Source: Eutreptiella sp. 'Long Island Sound 2002' (lineage: Eukaryota; Euglenozoa; Euglenophyceae; Eutreptiales; Eutreptiaceae). Taken from it: a stretch of 64,000 nt of DNA. The notes beneath the pieces were generated by a model, which worked only from the letters and a program-made list of their open reading frames with translations, ran no database searches and was not told where the DNA came from. The position numbers and the translations under genes were made by a program. The DNA lies in contig OZ038393.1 in NCBI GenBank assembly GCA_964036045.1, positions 48,166,429 through 48,230,428 on the forward strand, written 5' to 3'. Shown in pieces: positions 1 through 9,548 of this stretch (its first letter is position 1; the number at the start of each line of letters is the position of its first letter).

Positions 1-1476
1 TCCACGCCGGCTTGGAGATCGGATCCGCCATTCCATACGCGATCCACCGGGAGTCCAACAGAGACTCCCATGCCCTTGGCTCTCAAAGATCTCCATGCCA
101 CTCGGCGTGGTGACGATCCCAATTGGGTCCACAAATGCCAAAATGGCAAAATTGCCCACACTCACTTTGGGCTAGCGCCTTAACGAAGGTTGCTCCGCTT
201 CGCCCACGTGGTGTGTGAACCATGGGGACCAATGTCCATATCACCCATGTCATATATGGTCCATTGGTCCAAGCGTCCGGCGTGCACGAAGGTTAGAACA
301 TGGTGCACGGCGGGCAGCAAAAGTGGAAAATTGCTCAAAATGGCCAAAAATGCGCACACTCATGGCTGGGGCAAATGAGGCACATGCCCGACTCGGACCG
401 GAGTGTGCCATAGGATTGGTATCAAGTCATATGTGTCCAACATATCTTTTGGGCGTCGCCCAACTCCTCCGGTATTGGGAATGGCAGGGTCGCCAAGTGA
501 GCCCATGATTTGGGATAGTCCCAAATCGCCAACATGGCGGCCACGGTATGCCAAGCCTAAGAGGAGTTATTCGCCGGGTCCACGATATGTTGGGGACCGA
601 AGTATGTACCCTCATAACATACTTGGGTCATGATGTCAATTGAGCGCAACGTTGAGGTACACGGTCGCCACTTGACATCATGACGGGCCAAAAACGGCAA
701 AATTGGCACAAAGACACACAAAAGTGCATTGAAAGGTGCACAATTATATTATAATATCTTCGGATTGGATCGTGTAACCAACCAATCCTTCTACACACAA
801 TGACTTGACACCAATGACCTTCGATCCCACATATGTGCTCCACTTGGGGCGCCTTGAAAGGTTACGAGCGCTACTTCCCAAGTGGGCACATAAAAATATG
901 GAAAATTGCAAAACACACACCTTGTTCCCAACGCATCGCTTCGGGATCACCACACAAGCTTCCCTTCACGAAGGTTAGGCTTGCAATTGATCGTAGGGAG
1001 TATGGAGAAGGGGCTTGCACAATATGAGGTCCATTGGCGGGTTCGGTTTGGAGCAATGGACCCGCCAAATGGGCACGCAACACAACACATGGCACATACC
1101 ACATATTGCCCAAAAAGGTAGCTCCCACCACGATATGTCATGCCCCTCCAAGGGCATAACTTTGTGTCAATCGCTCATAGGAACTCAAGGAGAGTTCCTA
1201 TGCAACACCAACACTTGCGCGCTACACTCGAAAGTTATCTTAACGCACGCAATGTCATGGCCAAAGAGTTATAACGCAAACTCTGCCCTCTTGACCATGA
1301 TCCATTACACTAGCGCGCACGTGTGGAAACGCAAGGCATATAATGCTTCCTAAATTACGTCGGGAGTATTGTGAATACATCCCACGTTTCCTTATCGTCA
1401 ATACTCGCAAGCGGCACGAGATATGACCCTCACAAGTGGCCTCACGAATCAACTTTGTTTTGCCCATATCTCTGAG
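1..1476. other. Flanking DNA with degenerate repeated motifs and hairpins, no gene recognised
   Basis: No convincing coding region is visible; open frames are short and unlike any family I recognise. Short phrases recur in degenerate form: 'cgaaggtt' near 184, 287 and 969, and an A-rich phrase of the type 'aaaatggcaaaattg...cacaca' near 138, 318, 688 and 892. This suggests an old, decayed tandem or dispersed repeat. Short perfect hairpins occur at 49-69 (7-bp arms) and 1178-1200 (9-bp arms). Confidence 0.4.
1178..1200. repeat. Perfect short hairpin
   Basis: TAGGAACTC (1178-1186) is followed after 5 bases by its exact reverse complement GAGTTCCTA (1192-1200). A similar 7-bp hairpin, GGGAGTC/GACTCCC, is at 49-55 and 63-69. 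No T-run follows either, so a terminator role is not supported. Confidence 0.5.
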
Positions 1477-2059
1477 TCAAATGGAGGGCAAGATAAAAGG
1501 AAAGTTGATTCGTGCATAGGGAAGCACGTAGGTGCACTCGAAAGAGGTCAAATCAAGTGCGGGGATGTCGAAGTCGAAAATCCGATTTCGACATCCTGAA
1601 AAATTCGGATTAAGGTTGCGAGTGTAAGATGTGAAAATTGCGGAAGCATCCATGCAGTTCCTGAAGGCTTTGGAGCCTTCGTGACGGATTGCGTTAAAAT
1701 TTCCATTATAAACAGTTAAACTGGCGGTTACGGTAAAGTCGCGATCCAACCGCCAGGAGTCAAAACAGTGAATATCAGAACGGAAGCGTAAAACTTGACG
1801 GAAACAATATGAAAATAAAACCCTGTTGATTCCTGATATTCTGATACACAAATCTCCGCTGGCGGTGCATCGGTTGCCGATGCGGACGGGCGCCTTCCGT
1901 ACATGGGGTTAGTGGACCGGAGACCGGTTGTATGCCCTAACCTAGCCATGGGGTTCTGGGTACCGCTTCACCCCCCTCCTTAGAGCAAACCCTGGGGGGG
2001 GCTCGATAACACACATGCATGGCAGCGGGTACCCAAGACCTCCCTGAAAGAGGGGGGGG
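1477..2059. other. Non-coding stretch with a hairpin and a purine tract
   Basis: No gene recognised. A 124-codon minus-strand frame (1851-1477) has no motif I know. An inverted repeat (GGATGTCGA at 1563-1571, TCGACATCC at 1588-1596) lies in the first part. The end carries a polypurine tract (GAAAGAGGGGGGGG, ending 2059) directly before TGTCACATCC. That arrangement would suit a polypurine tract plus LTR start read on the plus strand. Confidence 0.35.
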
Positions 2060-3262
2060 TGTCACATCCTCACTTCAGTGAGTCACAGTAAGATAGGTAT
2101 GATGTTGTATAAGCTCGTAGCACATGTATAGTATCAAGTATCAAGTATCAAGTCCCGGGTCCTGGCGGCGATTGTTCGGCATCCAAAGGACCCGTTAACC
2201 CATACCAGGCGCACCGGGTGCCGGCTGCTACGGTCACCACCACAGTGGCAGTGGCATACACGGCCAACATAGGCGACACACGACGACCAAGGTGGTCCCA
2301 CAAGTCGAGAGCGACCACAAAGATCCATCAGGCTACCCCAAGCTTCCCAAGGCCCGCCGACTGGGGAGAGTCCCCACGGGTCCTTCCTCGGGCGCACCAT
2401 GTCCATATCCATACGACGCAAGTCCAGAGTGCCATAGTCGAACTCCTTAAGAACCCCAGATCTTAAGGGAGCTCCTCCTTAAGGGATCGGGCATCAAGGC
2501 CGTCTTTTCCCTCACCCTACTGCCACGAAGGCCATACATGAGGGAGTCCTCATGCAGTGTGGGCGGAGGCGTCGACTCCTCAAACCACCAGTTTCCCAGG
2601 CAGACTGACCGAGGTCAGGAGCACCGGAGGCCGCCATCCGAATGCAAGTGCGTCTGCGAATCGGTAGGCTCACACTGGGACTGACAGTGGCGGACCGCTG
2701 GGAGTGTAGTCAGGCAACTGGGCTTCCCGCCTGGCGCCATCAGGATCTCCACATCACAGCGAATAGGGCAACACGGTATCACGGGCACTCAAACAGTAGA
2801 ATCTGTAATCAAGTACTGGTCCAGGCTGGACCAGGCTGTAAGAACATGTACACGGCGACTCTGTATCCCCATTCGTGGTGAAAAGCAGTCCATCCCTCAG
2901 CGATGGGCTGATGACACTTAACATACAGATGCACATATCCTGGAGGGCAGAAAAACAAGCAACAATCTGGGTAAATAGGCGTGTAAACACGCTCTGGACA
3001 GAGCGCCAAACCACGCCACGGTCAGGATAAGGCAAATGCAGGAGGGTGGACAGGAAAACGCCTCAGTTCAGGCCATATATAGTCTCGAGACACACGTCGA
3101 CTGGTCTGGATTCCGCAAATGCCATGGAACCAGACCACACACTCAAAAATCGCAATGCCGATGACAGCGGCATCCGTTGCGCAACGTCGTATGGGCTTCA
3201 AGGCCCCAAGAGCTCAGAAATATGAAGGTCAGTCGCCCTACCTGGTTTCCCAAGGATTCAGC
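2060..3262. repeat. Possible long terminal repeat (orientation uncertain)
   Basis: The stretch begins TGTCACATCC and can be taken to end ...GATTCAGCA, so it has TG...CA ends; both ends abut G runs. A TATA-like sequence (catatatag, about 3068-3076) lies inside. It sits just downstream of the chromodomain of the minus-strand Gypsy element, where a 3' LTR is expected. However, the only good polypurine tract is on the plus strand at its left edge, which would instead fit a plus-strand element or a solo LTR with a GGGGG duplication. The partner LTR is outside the window, so neither the boundaries nor the orientation can be confirmed. Confidence 0.3.
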
Positions 3263-3327
3263 AGGGGGGGTGAGTGACGAATAGAAGAAGAGAGGGGCCA
3301 TCCTCCTCTGGATTCAGCAGGGGGGGG
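3254..3327 (+). repeat. Direct repeat GGATTCAGCAGGGGGGG, two copies
   Basis: The 17-bp sequence GGATTCAGCAGGGGGGG occurs at 3254-3270 and again at 3310-3327 (17-18 bp), separated by about 40 bp. It marks the junction between the candidate LTR and the retrotransposon 3' untranslated region and may be a duplicated LTR edge. Confidence 0.6.
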
Positions 3328-3444
3328 TATATGGCCACTCTGATGGCAGGTCACCGGAAGATGAGAGAGAACAAGCAAGTGAGGGACGATCCGTCGGCCT
3401 CACAAGCGCCTCAAAGCACATCAGGGGAGAGCTCAGGGCGCTGA

Positions 3445-3840
3445 TCAGGCACCCCTGGCTGCAATCGCCCGGGTGAGTGCTGCCAAGTCCGAAACGTGGA
3501 TCTTGGTCTTGTGCTTGCGGATGTACTCCATGAAGGGAGTATTGACCCGCGGCACGAACGAGGAGACGGGTTCCCAGGTGTCGTGGGACGGCCCATAGCC
3601 TCGCCAACGAACCTTGAACTCCAGACCTCCTGGTGCCGAGGCTTTCGGACGCTGAGCCAGGATCTTCTCGACTGTGTAGTCATCCTGCTCAGCATAGTCG
3701 TCGTCCGAATCGCCCTCATGTGCGGCGTAGCTCAGGGACACATGCTAGCCACGGAGGTCGGGTTCCCGCACACGGAGTTGACTCTCGTGGCGCTCCCGGA
3801 ACTGTCCGTGACCCACCTTGATGCGGTAGGTGTCCTCAGC
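3445..3840 (-). pseudogene. Gypsy pol C-terminus: chromodomain
   Basis: The reading frame runs from about 3840 down to a UGA stop at 3445-3447. It begins with the end of the integrase C-terminal region (a DTYRIKVGHGQFRERHESQL-type segment). An acidic linker follows, then a chromodomain recognisable by 'YTVEKILAQRP', 'LEFKVRWRGYGPSHDTWEP' and a C-terminal helix. Chromodomains of chromovirus integrases bind modified histone tails and steer integration into heterochromatin (family knowledge). The aromatic residues Y (start), W (KVRWRGY) and W (DTWEP) are present. An in-frame UAG interrupts the linker at 3745-3747. A one-base frameshift around 3841 separates this part from the upstream integrase frame. 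Confidence 0.85.
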
Positions 3841-3841
3841 A

Positions 3842-4579
3842 AATCCTGCGGACCACCTCTCCGGGTGTGAACCAGGTCTTGGTGCGGTGGGTGCCCATAG
3901 GGCGGGGTCTGATCACCCACACCGGGTCTCCCACCCTGAATTTCTGCGCTGTCGAGCTCGGGGCGGACTTCTAACGCTCAGCATGCTCCTTCTCAAGCTG
4001 CTGGCGGATGTCCCGCGCCGTTTGCTCTTGCCGCGCGAAGAACTCCTTGGCATCCATAGCCATGCCATCACCAGACAAGGGAAGTCCCCTACCCAGGGGG
4101 TCCCTGCCGAAGAGAATCTGGTGAGGGGACAAACCGCCCGGAGTGGGGGTGTCATGATGGGCCTTCAGAGCAGGCCACATCTCCTCAAACCAGTTCCGAC
4201 GTGGATTGGTGATGTGGATCTTGCGCAGCTTCTCGAACAGCTGCCGTCCAGCCACTTCAGCACGGCCGTTAGACCGGCTGAGATAGGCGACGTTCTTGGC
4301 GTGACGTATTCCCATGAGGGAACACATAGCCTTGAACCAGCCACCAGTAAACTGGGGCCCTCGGTCACTGCAAATGGTGCGGGGGATGTCAAAGACGGTC
4401 AGCCAATGACGAATCATCATGACTGCCACTTCTTTGGCAAGCAACCCCTTTTTGCGTGCCGGAACGGCTACAACGTAGCCGCTGTGGCGGTCCACACAAA
4501 GAACCACACAGTCAAAGGTCTCCTTGCCAATGTGCACTTCGGGCATGGAGAAGACGTCCATGGCCACGCTCTCCATGGG
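3842..4579 (-). pseudogene. Gypsy integrase catalytic core and C-terminal region
   Basis: This is the retroviral-type integrase core, which inserts element cDNA into the host genome. The catalytic triad is visible: D in 'VAMDVF', D in 'CSDRGPQF' and E in 'NGRAEVAGRQL'. I count 35 residues between the second D and the E, the canonical D,D-35-E. Downstream 'FRVGDPVWVIRP' matches the start of the integrase C-terminal domain. The frame is the same as the upstream RNase H/zinc-binding part but is interrupted by UAG at 4580-4582 and again at 3971-3973. Coding similarity continues through both. It ends at a frameshift near 3841. It is broken as it stands, unless the UAG codons are read through. Confidence 0.88.
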
Positions 4580-5459
4580 CTAGTCAGGAACCGGGGTCCA
4601 TTGGGCTTCCCCCTTGACGTTCCGGTTATCGGGATTGCAGGCCTGGCCTGGCCTGACCGAGCAACCCTTCCTGACCTGCTTGATGGCGGTGTAGAGAACG
4701 ATATGGTCGATCTCGAACCGACGCTGCATGTCAAGAGCTTGCTTCTTGACCCCTGGGTGCAGCATGTGGTGGTGCCAAGCTTCACACAGCTCGAGCACCC
4801 GGGACTCTGGTACTAGCAACTTACCATTCCGGTAGAGCTTGCCTTCTTCCTCAGTCAGCCCCTTTGGCCACTTCTGCCCGTCATCAGGGTCGGTCACAGC
4901 CCTATACTCGGCCGCAAAGGCCTCAGACTTGGCGTAGTCGTCGGTCCAGTCGTCCTGGAGGCAAGACTCCGGGAAGAGGTGCTTGTCGGACTCAGCTCCC
5001 TCAGGGGCGAGTACTCTGACCGCTCTGCTCACCCTCGTTGCGAGGGGGGCATCCGCGGCCATGACGACGAAGCATTTGGCACCCTCCTCCTCCATCAGGC
5101 GCTCCATTTCGATGATCCTCTTGGCTTCAGCGGTCTCAGCCTCATCGCCATGGGCAGAGATATCCTGCATGCCCTTGCTGGCGGGATAGGTCCACCTACT
5201 GAGACAGTCCGCCACGGTGTTATCCTTTCCAGGAATATAAACAACCGTAAGGTCGAACTTGGCCAAGGTGTCATGCCATCTTGCCCGTCGGGAGGCGGGA
5301 CCTGAGGGGGTGTCCACGTGCTCCTTGTGCCACGACTGCAGACTCTGATGGTCGGTGCAGACGGTGACGGGATGGAGGGCTATGTACCCAGCCCATTTCC
5401 TGAGAGCCATGACGATGGCATACGCCTCCTTTTCACGGGGCGTCCACGTCCGTCTCTGG
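4580..5459 (-). pseudogene. Gypsy RNase H C-terminal half and integrase zinc-binding region
   Basis: The frame starts inside RNase H at the insertion target site (5451-5459) and runs to a UAG at 4580. RNase H motifs include 'REKEAYAIV' (catalytic E), 'CTDHQSL' (catalytic D) and 'DNTVADCLSRW' (final D). The first catalytic D ('LRTDASDYAIG') is in the other half at 57.6 kb. A spacer follows, then an integrase N-terminal zinc-binding-like region with 'HHHMLHPG' histidines and a degenerate cysteine pair 'GCSVRPGQAC'. The apparent N-terminal extension reading into 5460-5527 is transposon end sequence, not part of the protein. Confidence 0.9.
5451..5459. repeat. Target-site duplication, left copy
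   Basis: CGTCTCTGG here is repeated exactly at 57631-57639, immediately outside the other end of the inserted DNA. On the coding (minus) strand it encodes the same codons in the same phase in both Gypsy halves, as expected for a duplicated target site. Confidence 0.93.
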
Positions 5460-5461
5460 TA

Positions 5462-5483
5462 GGTGGGAGATGGCCGCTCCTGA
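5462..5483 (+). repeat. Terminal inverted repeat, left
   Basis: Twenty-two bases beginning GGTGGGAGATGG and ending GCTCCTGA are the exact reverse complement of 57604-57625. They lie 2 bp inside the left target-site duplication. Confidence 0.92.
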
Positions 5484-5720
5484 GAATCGCCGACCCTGCT
5501 CCTGAGGAGCCAACTCCTCAAGAGCACCGACCCTGGTGCTGCTCCTCAGGAGCACCGACCCTGATAAATGCTCCTCAGGAGCACCGACCCTGTACCACCT
5601 CCAGGGTCGGTGATTCTCAGGAGCGGCGGTTGTCTTGTTAAGCATTTTGCTCCTAAGGAGCCAGGGTCATTGCTCCTCAAGAGCTAGGGGCGTGGCTCCT
5701 CAGGAGCTAGGGTCAAAGGT
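5475..5720. repeat. Left terminal palindrome cluster and foldback
   Basis: Copies of the 13-bp interrupted palindrome GCTCCTNAGGAGC start at 5498, 5541, 5570, 5649 and 5695, with a one-mismatch copy at 5672. The spacer motif ACCGACCCTG or its complement lies between many of them. The segment 5475-5499 and its near-perfect reverse complement at 5602-5626 can fold back on themselves. Such arrays may be transposase-binding or hairpin sites (inference). Confidence 0.85.
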
Positions 5721-6257
5721 TGGCATTGCTCCGCGGGAGGAAGGGGTTCGGGAAAAAAAATCGAAATTTGACAGTCAACTATGGTCTATGTATGGTGTCT
5801 TCCATGATGTATGCATTTAGAAGTGGAATGGTTGTCATGAAATTTCAATTGTTGGTTTTCCCCAGCGTATGCGCCATAATTGATTACGCTGATATTTTCT
5901 ACTTTGGAAACGACCTCTCACGAGCTTAGAAAAGGAAAAAAAAAAGGCTGTTGAACCAGAACACACCAAAACAGGGTATCGCGATTTGTATGTCGCGAAG
6001 CGCCCTGATTCAGGCAGCAGGAGAAAATGAACTGTCGTCCCCATTCAAAGCTGAACCATACACAAATGTTCATTCGTACATCCAACTCACTCATCCATCA
6101 TTAGAAGCTTTCGCCGTGTTCCAAATTACGCCTGTCCACGATTAGTTGTAAGTCGTTGGTGACCAATGGTTGACAACGGGATGACCAGATTGCTGGGTAA
6201 ATAACTGGTCCCAAGCCGTCACTCTACCCTTGAAATCGAAGACAATGATGGTCACAG
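5721..6257. other. Spacer between terminal repeats and topoisomerase II exons
   Basis: No gene recognised. The DNA is AT-rich with A-runs (5752-5759, 5937-5943). A short open segment near 5960-6020 could conceivably be an upstream topoisomerase II exon (it contains 'GYRDLY'), but the match is too weak to claim. The polypyrimidine/AG preceding 6258 is the presumed intron acceptor of the first recognised exon. Confidence 0.4.
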
Positions 6258-6906
6258 TTTCAGCACTGCAGCTTCGTCGACAGCATTTGGACGTTCAAGG
6301 GCGGAAAGCACGTGCAGTACATCCTCGACCAGATAACTGACAAGATCGGTGAAAAATTGAAGAGGAAGGTATTTCAGCGGGGGGGGGCAAACCTGTGCGC
6401 CCTTCGATGCGTTTTGATCTTTTTTGTGTAGTTTTCGATCATTGAGTTCTTGTCGTAGTCTGGGGGTAGTTGCGTGGACTTCAAGTTGTGCAAGATCCAC
6501 TGCACAAGTTGTGCACTGTGCACAACAAATGCAAAGATGCTTGACGACACAGCGGTGAGGCGCTGCCAACTCTCCTCTTCTTTTGGCTGCAGAAAATCGA
6601 TACAAAGCCCCACATCATCAGAAATGATTTGTGGGTTTTCGGCAATTGTCTGATTGGTATGTCTCTACTGGACACTGCACAATTGCTCCCGCAAAAATCT
6701 GCACTACGTGCCCTCACTGGCAAAAGTGCTCGCTGACGGAAAGCGTTGCACCAAGCGCTGCAGAGGACACTCCATCATAATGCACGCCACTCCTGCAGTT
6801 AATCCTCAATTCGATTCCCAAACGAAGGAGAATATGACCCTTGTGAAAACCAAGTTCGGCTCCGAGTGCAAGATCGGTGACAAGATGATCGATGCTGTCT
6901 GCAAAG
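6258..6906 (+). pseudogene. TOP2: DNA topoisomerase II fragment: three exons of the transducer domain
   Basis: Three exons join in phase. Exon A is 6258-6368 (phase 0 donor GTATTT). Exon B is 6593-6656 (acceptor CTGCAG, donor GTATGT). Exon C is 6799-6906 (acceptor CCTGCAG, donor GTGACT). The introns are 224 and 142 bp. The joined peptide, about 94 residues, shows hallmark type IIA topoisomerase sequence: 'FVDSIWTFKGGKHVQYILDQ', then 'TKPHIIRNDLWVFGNCLIV', then 'NPQFDSQTKENMTL' and 'FGSECKI'. The QTK loop contacts ATP and links the GHKL ATPase to the cleavage core (family knowledge). The N-terminal ATPase part and the TOPRIM, DNA-gate and C-terminal domains (EGDSAK, PLRGK, DQDGSHI motifs) were not found downstream. 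It is therefore a captured or truncated fragment, not a working enzyme. The identification is strong; functional status is inferred. Confidence 0.9.
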
Positions 6907-7051
6907 GTGACTGCCGAACCGTGGCAACTGAACGTGATACTGTGATACTTTTGTCCTGAATGGTACCGCCTGAAGCGGCCTTCAATGCATCGGGTTGTGG
7001 GCAAGGTGGGCAAGGTAGGTTGAATAGTGACCAGGGCCCGTTGACGCGCAC

Positions 7052-7680
7052 CTGAACACACTTCGTAGGAGATTTGTTCTTGAAGATCCAGGATGCGCAC
7101 AATTCCAAGACAGAGAGCGCATTGAATCAGTACGCCCGACCCCTGAAAGAAGGCTGAGGCGACTTCGCTGTTCGATGAGAGGAAGACGCTTCTGAAACAG
7201 GTCTGGTCCCAGACTGGCTCCTTACCTGTGTCATGCACAATTCGTAGAGCGGCAAAGTATCCCCAGCCACCCTGAGGAATTTGAGCCACTGCTTGAAAAT
7301 ATGGTGGGGGGCGAAAGATGCAGAATGCACGTGGGCGATGTCCGTGATGGGCAATCAAGCAGTCGAAAAACAGTAAAACCTGTGAGCGGCCAGGAAAAAA
7401 AGTGAAAGACAGGCGCTTATGTGAGAAGTTGACGGAATCAAAATTTTGTCACGAGGGGAAGAAAGGCCAAAGGCGCACACAGCATAAGGATAATCTGCAC
7501 TCTGCAATCTGAACGCACGTCTCAGCCTTGCAAAACCCTCGGGCACTCACCCAGGAACTGGCACCATCCGGCCACACTCTGGGCAGCCTAAAGGACTCCC
7601 AAATGAAGTGGCAGTCCAAAGCAACTCGGGGGATTGTCTGAGACGCCGCGATCCACAGAACGAACTCCGGCAAAACGACT
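7052..7680 (-). pseudogene. Exons of an unidentified gene, minus strand
   Basis: Three candidate exons join in frame on the minus strand. Exon 1 runs from about 7680 to 7551 (donor GTGAGT). Exon 2 is 7379-7226 (acceptor CTCACAG after a long pyrimidine tract; donor GTAAGG). Exon 3 is 7153-7052 (acceptor CCTCAG, donor GTGCGC). The introns are 171 and 72 bp. Joined peptide features include 'FVLWIAASQTIPRVALDCHF', 'FFDCLIAHHGHRP', 'QGGWGYFAALRIV' and 'LIQCALCLGIVRI'. The last segments loosely recall 3-hydroxyacyl-CoA dehydratases (GW...Y and LGxVR), but the rest does not, so no function is assigned. It converges on the topoisomerase II fragment. The splice signals are good; the start, end and upstream exons are not defined. 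Confidence 0.45.
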
Positions 7681-8822
7681 TGATTACACGGCCATGGTCA
7701 GTGTGTGCAGGAGTAGCGGGTTTAAAGCACACTGCTGGAACCCGTTTGACGAGGGAGGAAAGGAAAAGATGTGACATGAAAAGCAGTGGATCACAATGGA
7801 AGGGAAAATACATTGCGACTTTTTCCTGCCAAAGAATACATTGAGATTTTGGTCCAGACCCAACAAGTGAGTGGAGCGCTGGGCGATACCAGACAGAGTT
7901 GCTGCGCGCCCTGCCTGTACCACCGTCTGAAGAAGACATCGAGCTGGCCTGTCCCAAACTGAATAATTTCCTCCAAGGTCCGAACATACCACTGGTCCCA
8001 GCCATACAGTCCCACACAGGGTGGTGGCTTGGGGATGCTTTAGTGTGCATTCTGGGAGGGGGCGGGGCAGGAGCTTCCGCCCAGACCCCGCCCCCCCTTT
8101 CCTCCTCCACTCTAGGTCGCCCATCGCCTAAAAAAAGGTTGTTAGGCCAAGGGCAGGCGCAAGCGCCATGTCCCCTCTTTGGGGGTATTCGCGCAGCACA
8201 CCCCAATGTATGAAATTGGATGCTTACCCACTTGTAAATTCATCATCTTGGATGGGGGGGGGGTTGGTTGAAAATTCGCAATTTCTGGGCGAGGTCGGAA
8301 GCCCCCTCCCCCCCCCCCCCCCCCGCTCCGCCATAAAACAGGCTAGACGGCTCCAAATAGCACAAAACTGGTTTGTGGTGATGCGCTTTGCTTCAAGGTC
8401 ATTTTGAGCAACTCCTATGTTGTCACATTGTGGCAAAAAAGACTTTTTACTCGCCTGCTTGACCCACCCAACACCCAGTTCTAATCATTTGATGGGCCAG
8501 TCGCTATGGAGGAACTGCCTTCATTGGAAAACGAGACACGCCAGCGGTCCCCCTCTCTCCCCCTTGTCACCCTACTCAAGCAAAGCCCTGTGGGTTCGGA
8601 CCCCATGGTCTGTAGACGGTGCCTACGTGCACCCGCAACAACATCGTAGCTGTAGTGGCGGAGCAATTTTTTTTGGCTTTCCAGATCCAGCTGAAATGGA
8701 GTTGTTTTTTGCCAGGCAACTCAGAACTGCCCAAAATGGGTTTGTGCCGGCTGGACCCAAAGACGGCTTGGAACTGAGCACCACAATATCAGGATCTTTG
8801 GGAGACATGGCTGAAGCTCCAC
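7681..8822. other. Intron-like or non-coding DNA with poly-C tract
   Basis: No gene is firmly recognised. A minus-strand open stretch near 8015-7895 ('WYVRTLEEIIQFGTGQLDVF') looks protein-like and could be an upstream exon of the 7052-7680 gene. A nearly pure C tract occupies 8302-8324, and G-rich runs lie near 8057-8095 and 8253-8265. Confidence 0.35.
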
Positions 8823-9548
8823 AGGTGGGCTGTGGGAAAAACTGGTTGGATATGATGCGATTTCAATACTGGTTTGTGGTCTTGGGAATCTGCCCCGCAA
8901 CAGCAAGGGGTAATTTTCATGCCATAGAGGGGTAAGATTTCCACACCAGAAAGGGAGCACAATTTTGACCCCAAATTCCCACAGCTTCCTGTGTTGCAAC
9001 CAGATGTGGAAAATGGGACAGAAACAAGGCCTACACATAAGATACTCAGTACGCGAGCAAGCGAGGCTAAGGCAACTGCGTAACCAGTGGTCAAATCCAT
9101 TTGTTGATATTGGTGATTGTCCACTGCTTTGTGTTATTTGCCCAGCTTACAAGAAACTTGCAAGAGCTGAGGGCAAAAAGTGGAGCAGAGCCAGCGGCAA
9201 CGACGTGTGCAAGTTCTTTGCAGTGCGAGAGCACAAGAAAGTATGTATCTTGTGTTCTAGTGGTCTGTGTTTGCATACCGGTACCCATCATGTGCGCGTC
9301 AGGCGCTGGTTGCAGGTGAGTGACCCCCCGCCCCCCTTTTACCCAAGCTCTGCCCGGGCCTCGAAAAACACCAACACGACAATGGCAACTGTGAGCGACA
9401 GGGCGCATGGTGTCCCTTATCCCAAAGCCACCAGAGGTCTGCGCAACACCATCAGCTTGAAGTGGTGGGTGGGTGGGTGGGTGGGGGTTCCCTTCATGTA
9501 CTCAATGACTGCAACATCATCCTCATGCTCGCCCTTGATTGTAGCAGG
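8823..9548 (+). repeat. Left copy of a 726-bp direct duplication flanking the satellite
   Basis: The sequence is nearly identical to 52356-53085 (constant offset 43,533, shifting by 4 at a GTGG microsatellite near 9463-9487). It carries the same exon as the right copy. Homology stops just after the ...TTGTAGCAGG splice-acceptor-like sequence, so this copy lacks the next exon that follows the right copy. Left and right copies differ by a few bases. Confidence 0.95.
8997..9315 (+). pseudogene. Cys-rich exon, truncated left copy
   Basis: This is the same exon as 52530-52848, encoding '...NPFVDIGDCPLLCVICPAYK...KVCILCSSGLCLHT...RRWLQ' and ending at a GTGAGT donor. The following exon present in the right copy is missing because the duplication breaks at the intron's 3' end (9548). 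See the right copy for domain comments. Confidence 0.45.

Larger units (their letters stand above)
3263..5459 (-). mobile_element. Ty3/Gypsy chromovirus-type retrotransposon, 3' half
   Basis: This holds the C-terminal half of RNase H, the integrase and the chromodomain on the minus strand. The 5' half (gag, protease, methyltransferase-like domain, RT and N-terminal RNase H) lies at 57631-64000, about 52 kb away. The two halves are colinear and same-stranded. They join in frame if the intervening DNA and one copy of the 9-bp duplication are removed. The order RT-RNase H-integrase-chromodomain defines Ty3/Gypsy chromoviruses (established knowledge). The copy is decayed: three in-frame UAG codons and one frameshift lie between integrase and chromodomain. 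Confidence 0.9.

Noticed and set aside
1477-1851. A 124-codon minus-strand gene
   Set aside because: No recognisable motif, no splice context and a hairpin inside it; indistinguishable from chance.
3830-4816. A 328-codon plus-strand open frame
   Set aside because: It is antisense to the integrase, whose D,D-35-E motif is on the minus strand; GC-rich DNA leaves the opposite strand open.
5460-5527. N-terminal extension of the RNase H/integrase frame
   Set aside because: These codons lie inside the transposon end (inverted repeat and palindromes), beyond the target-site duplication.
6714-7358. A single 214-codon minus-strand protein over 6714-7358
   Set aside because: Its lower half is antisense to the clear topoisomerase II exon C, and its upper half is better explained as two spliced exons of a separate minus-strand gene.
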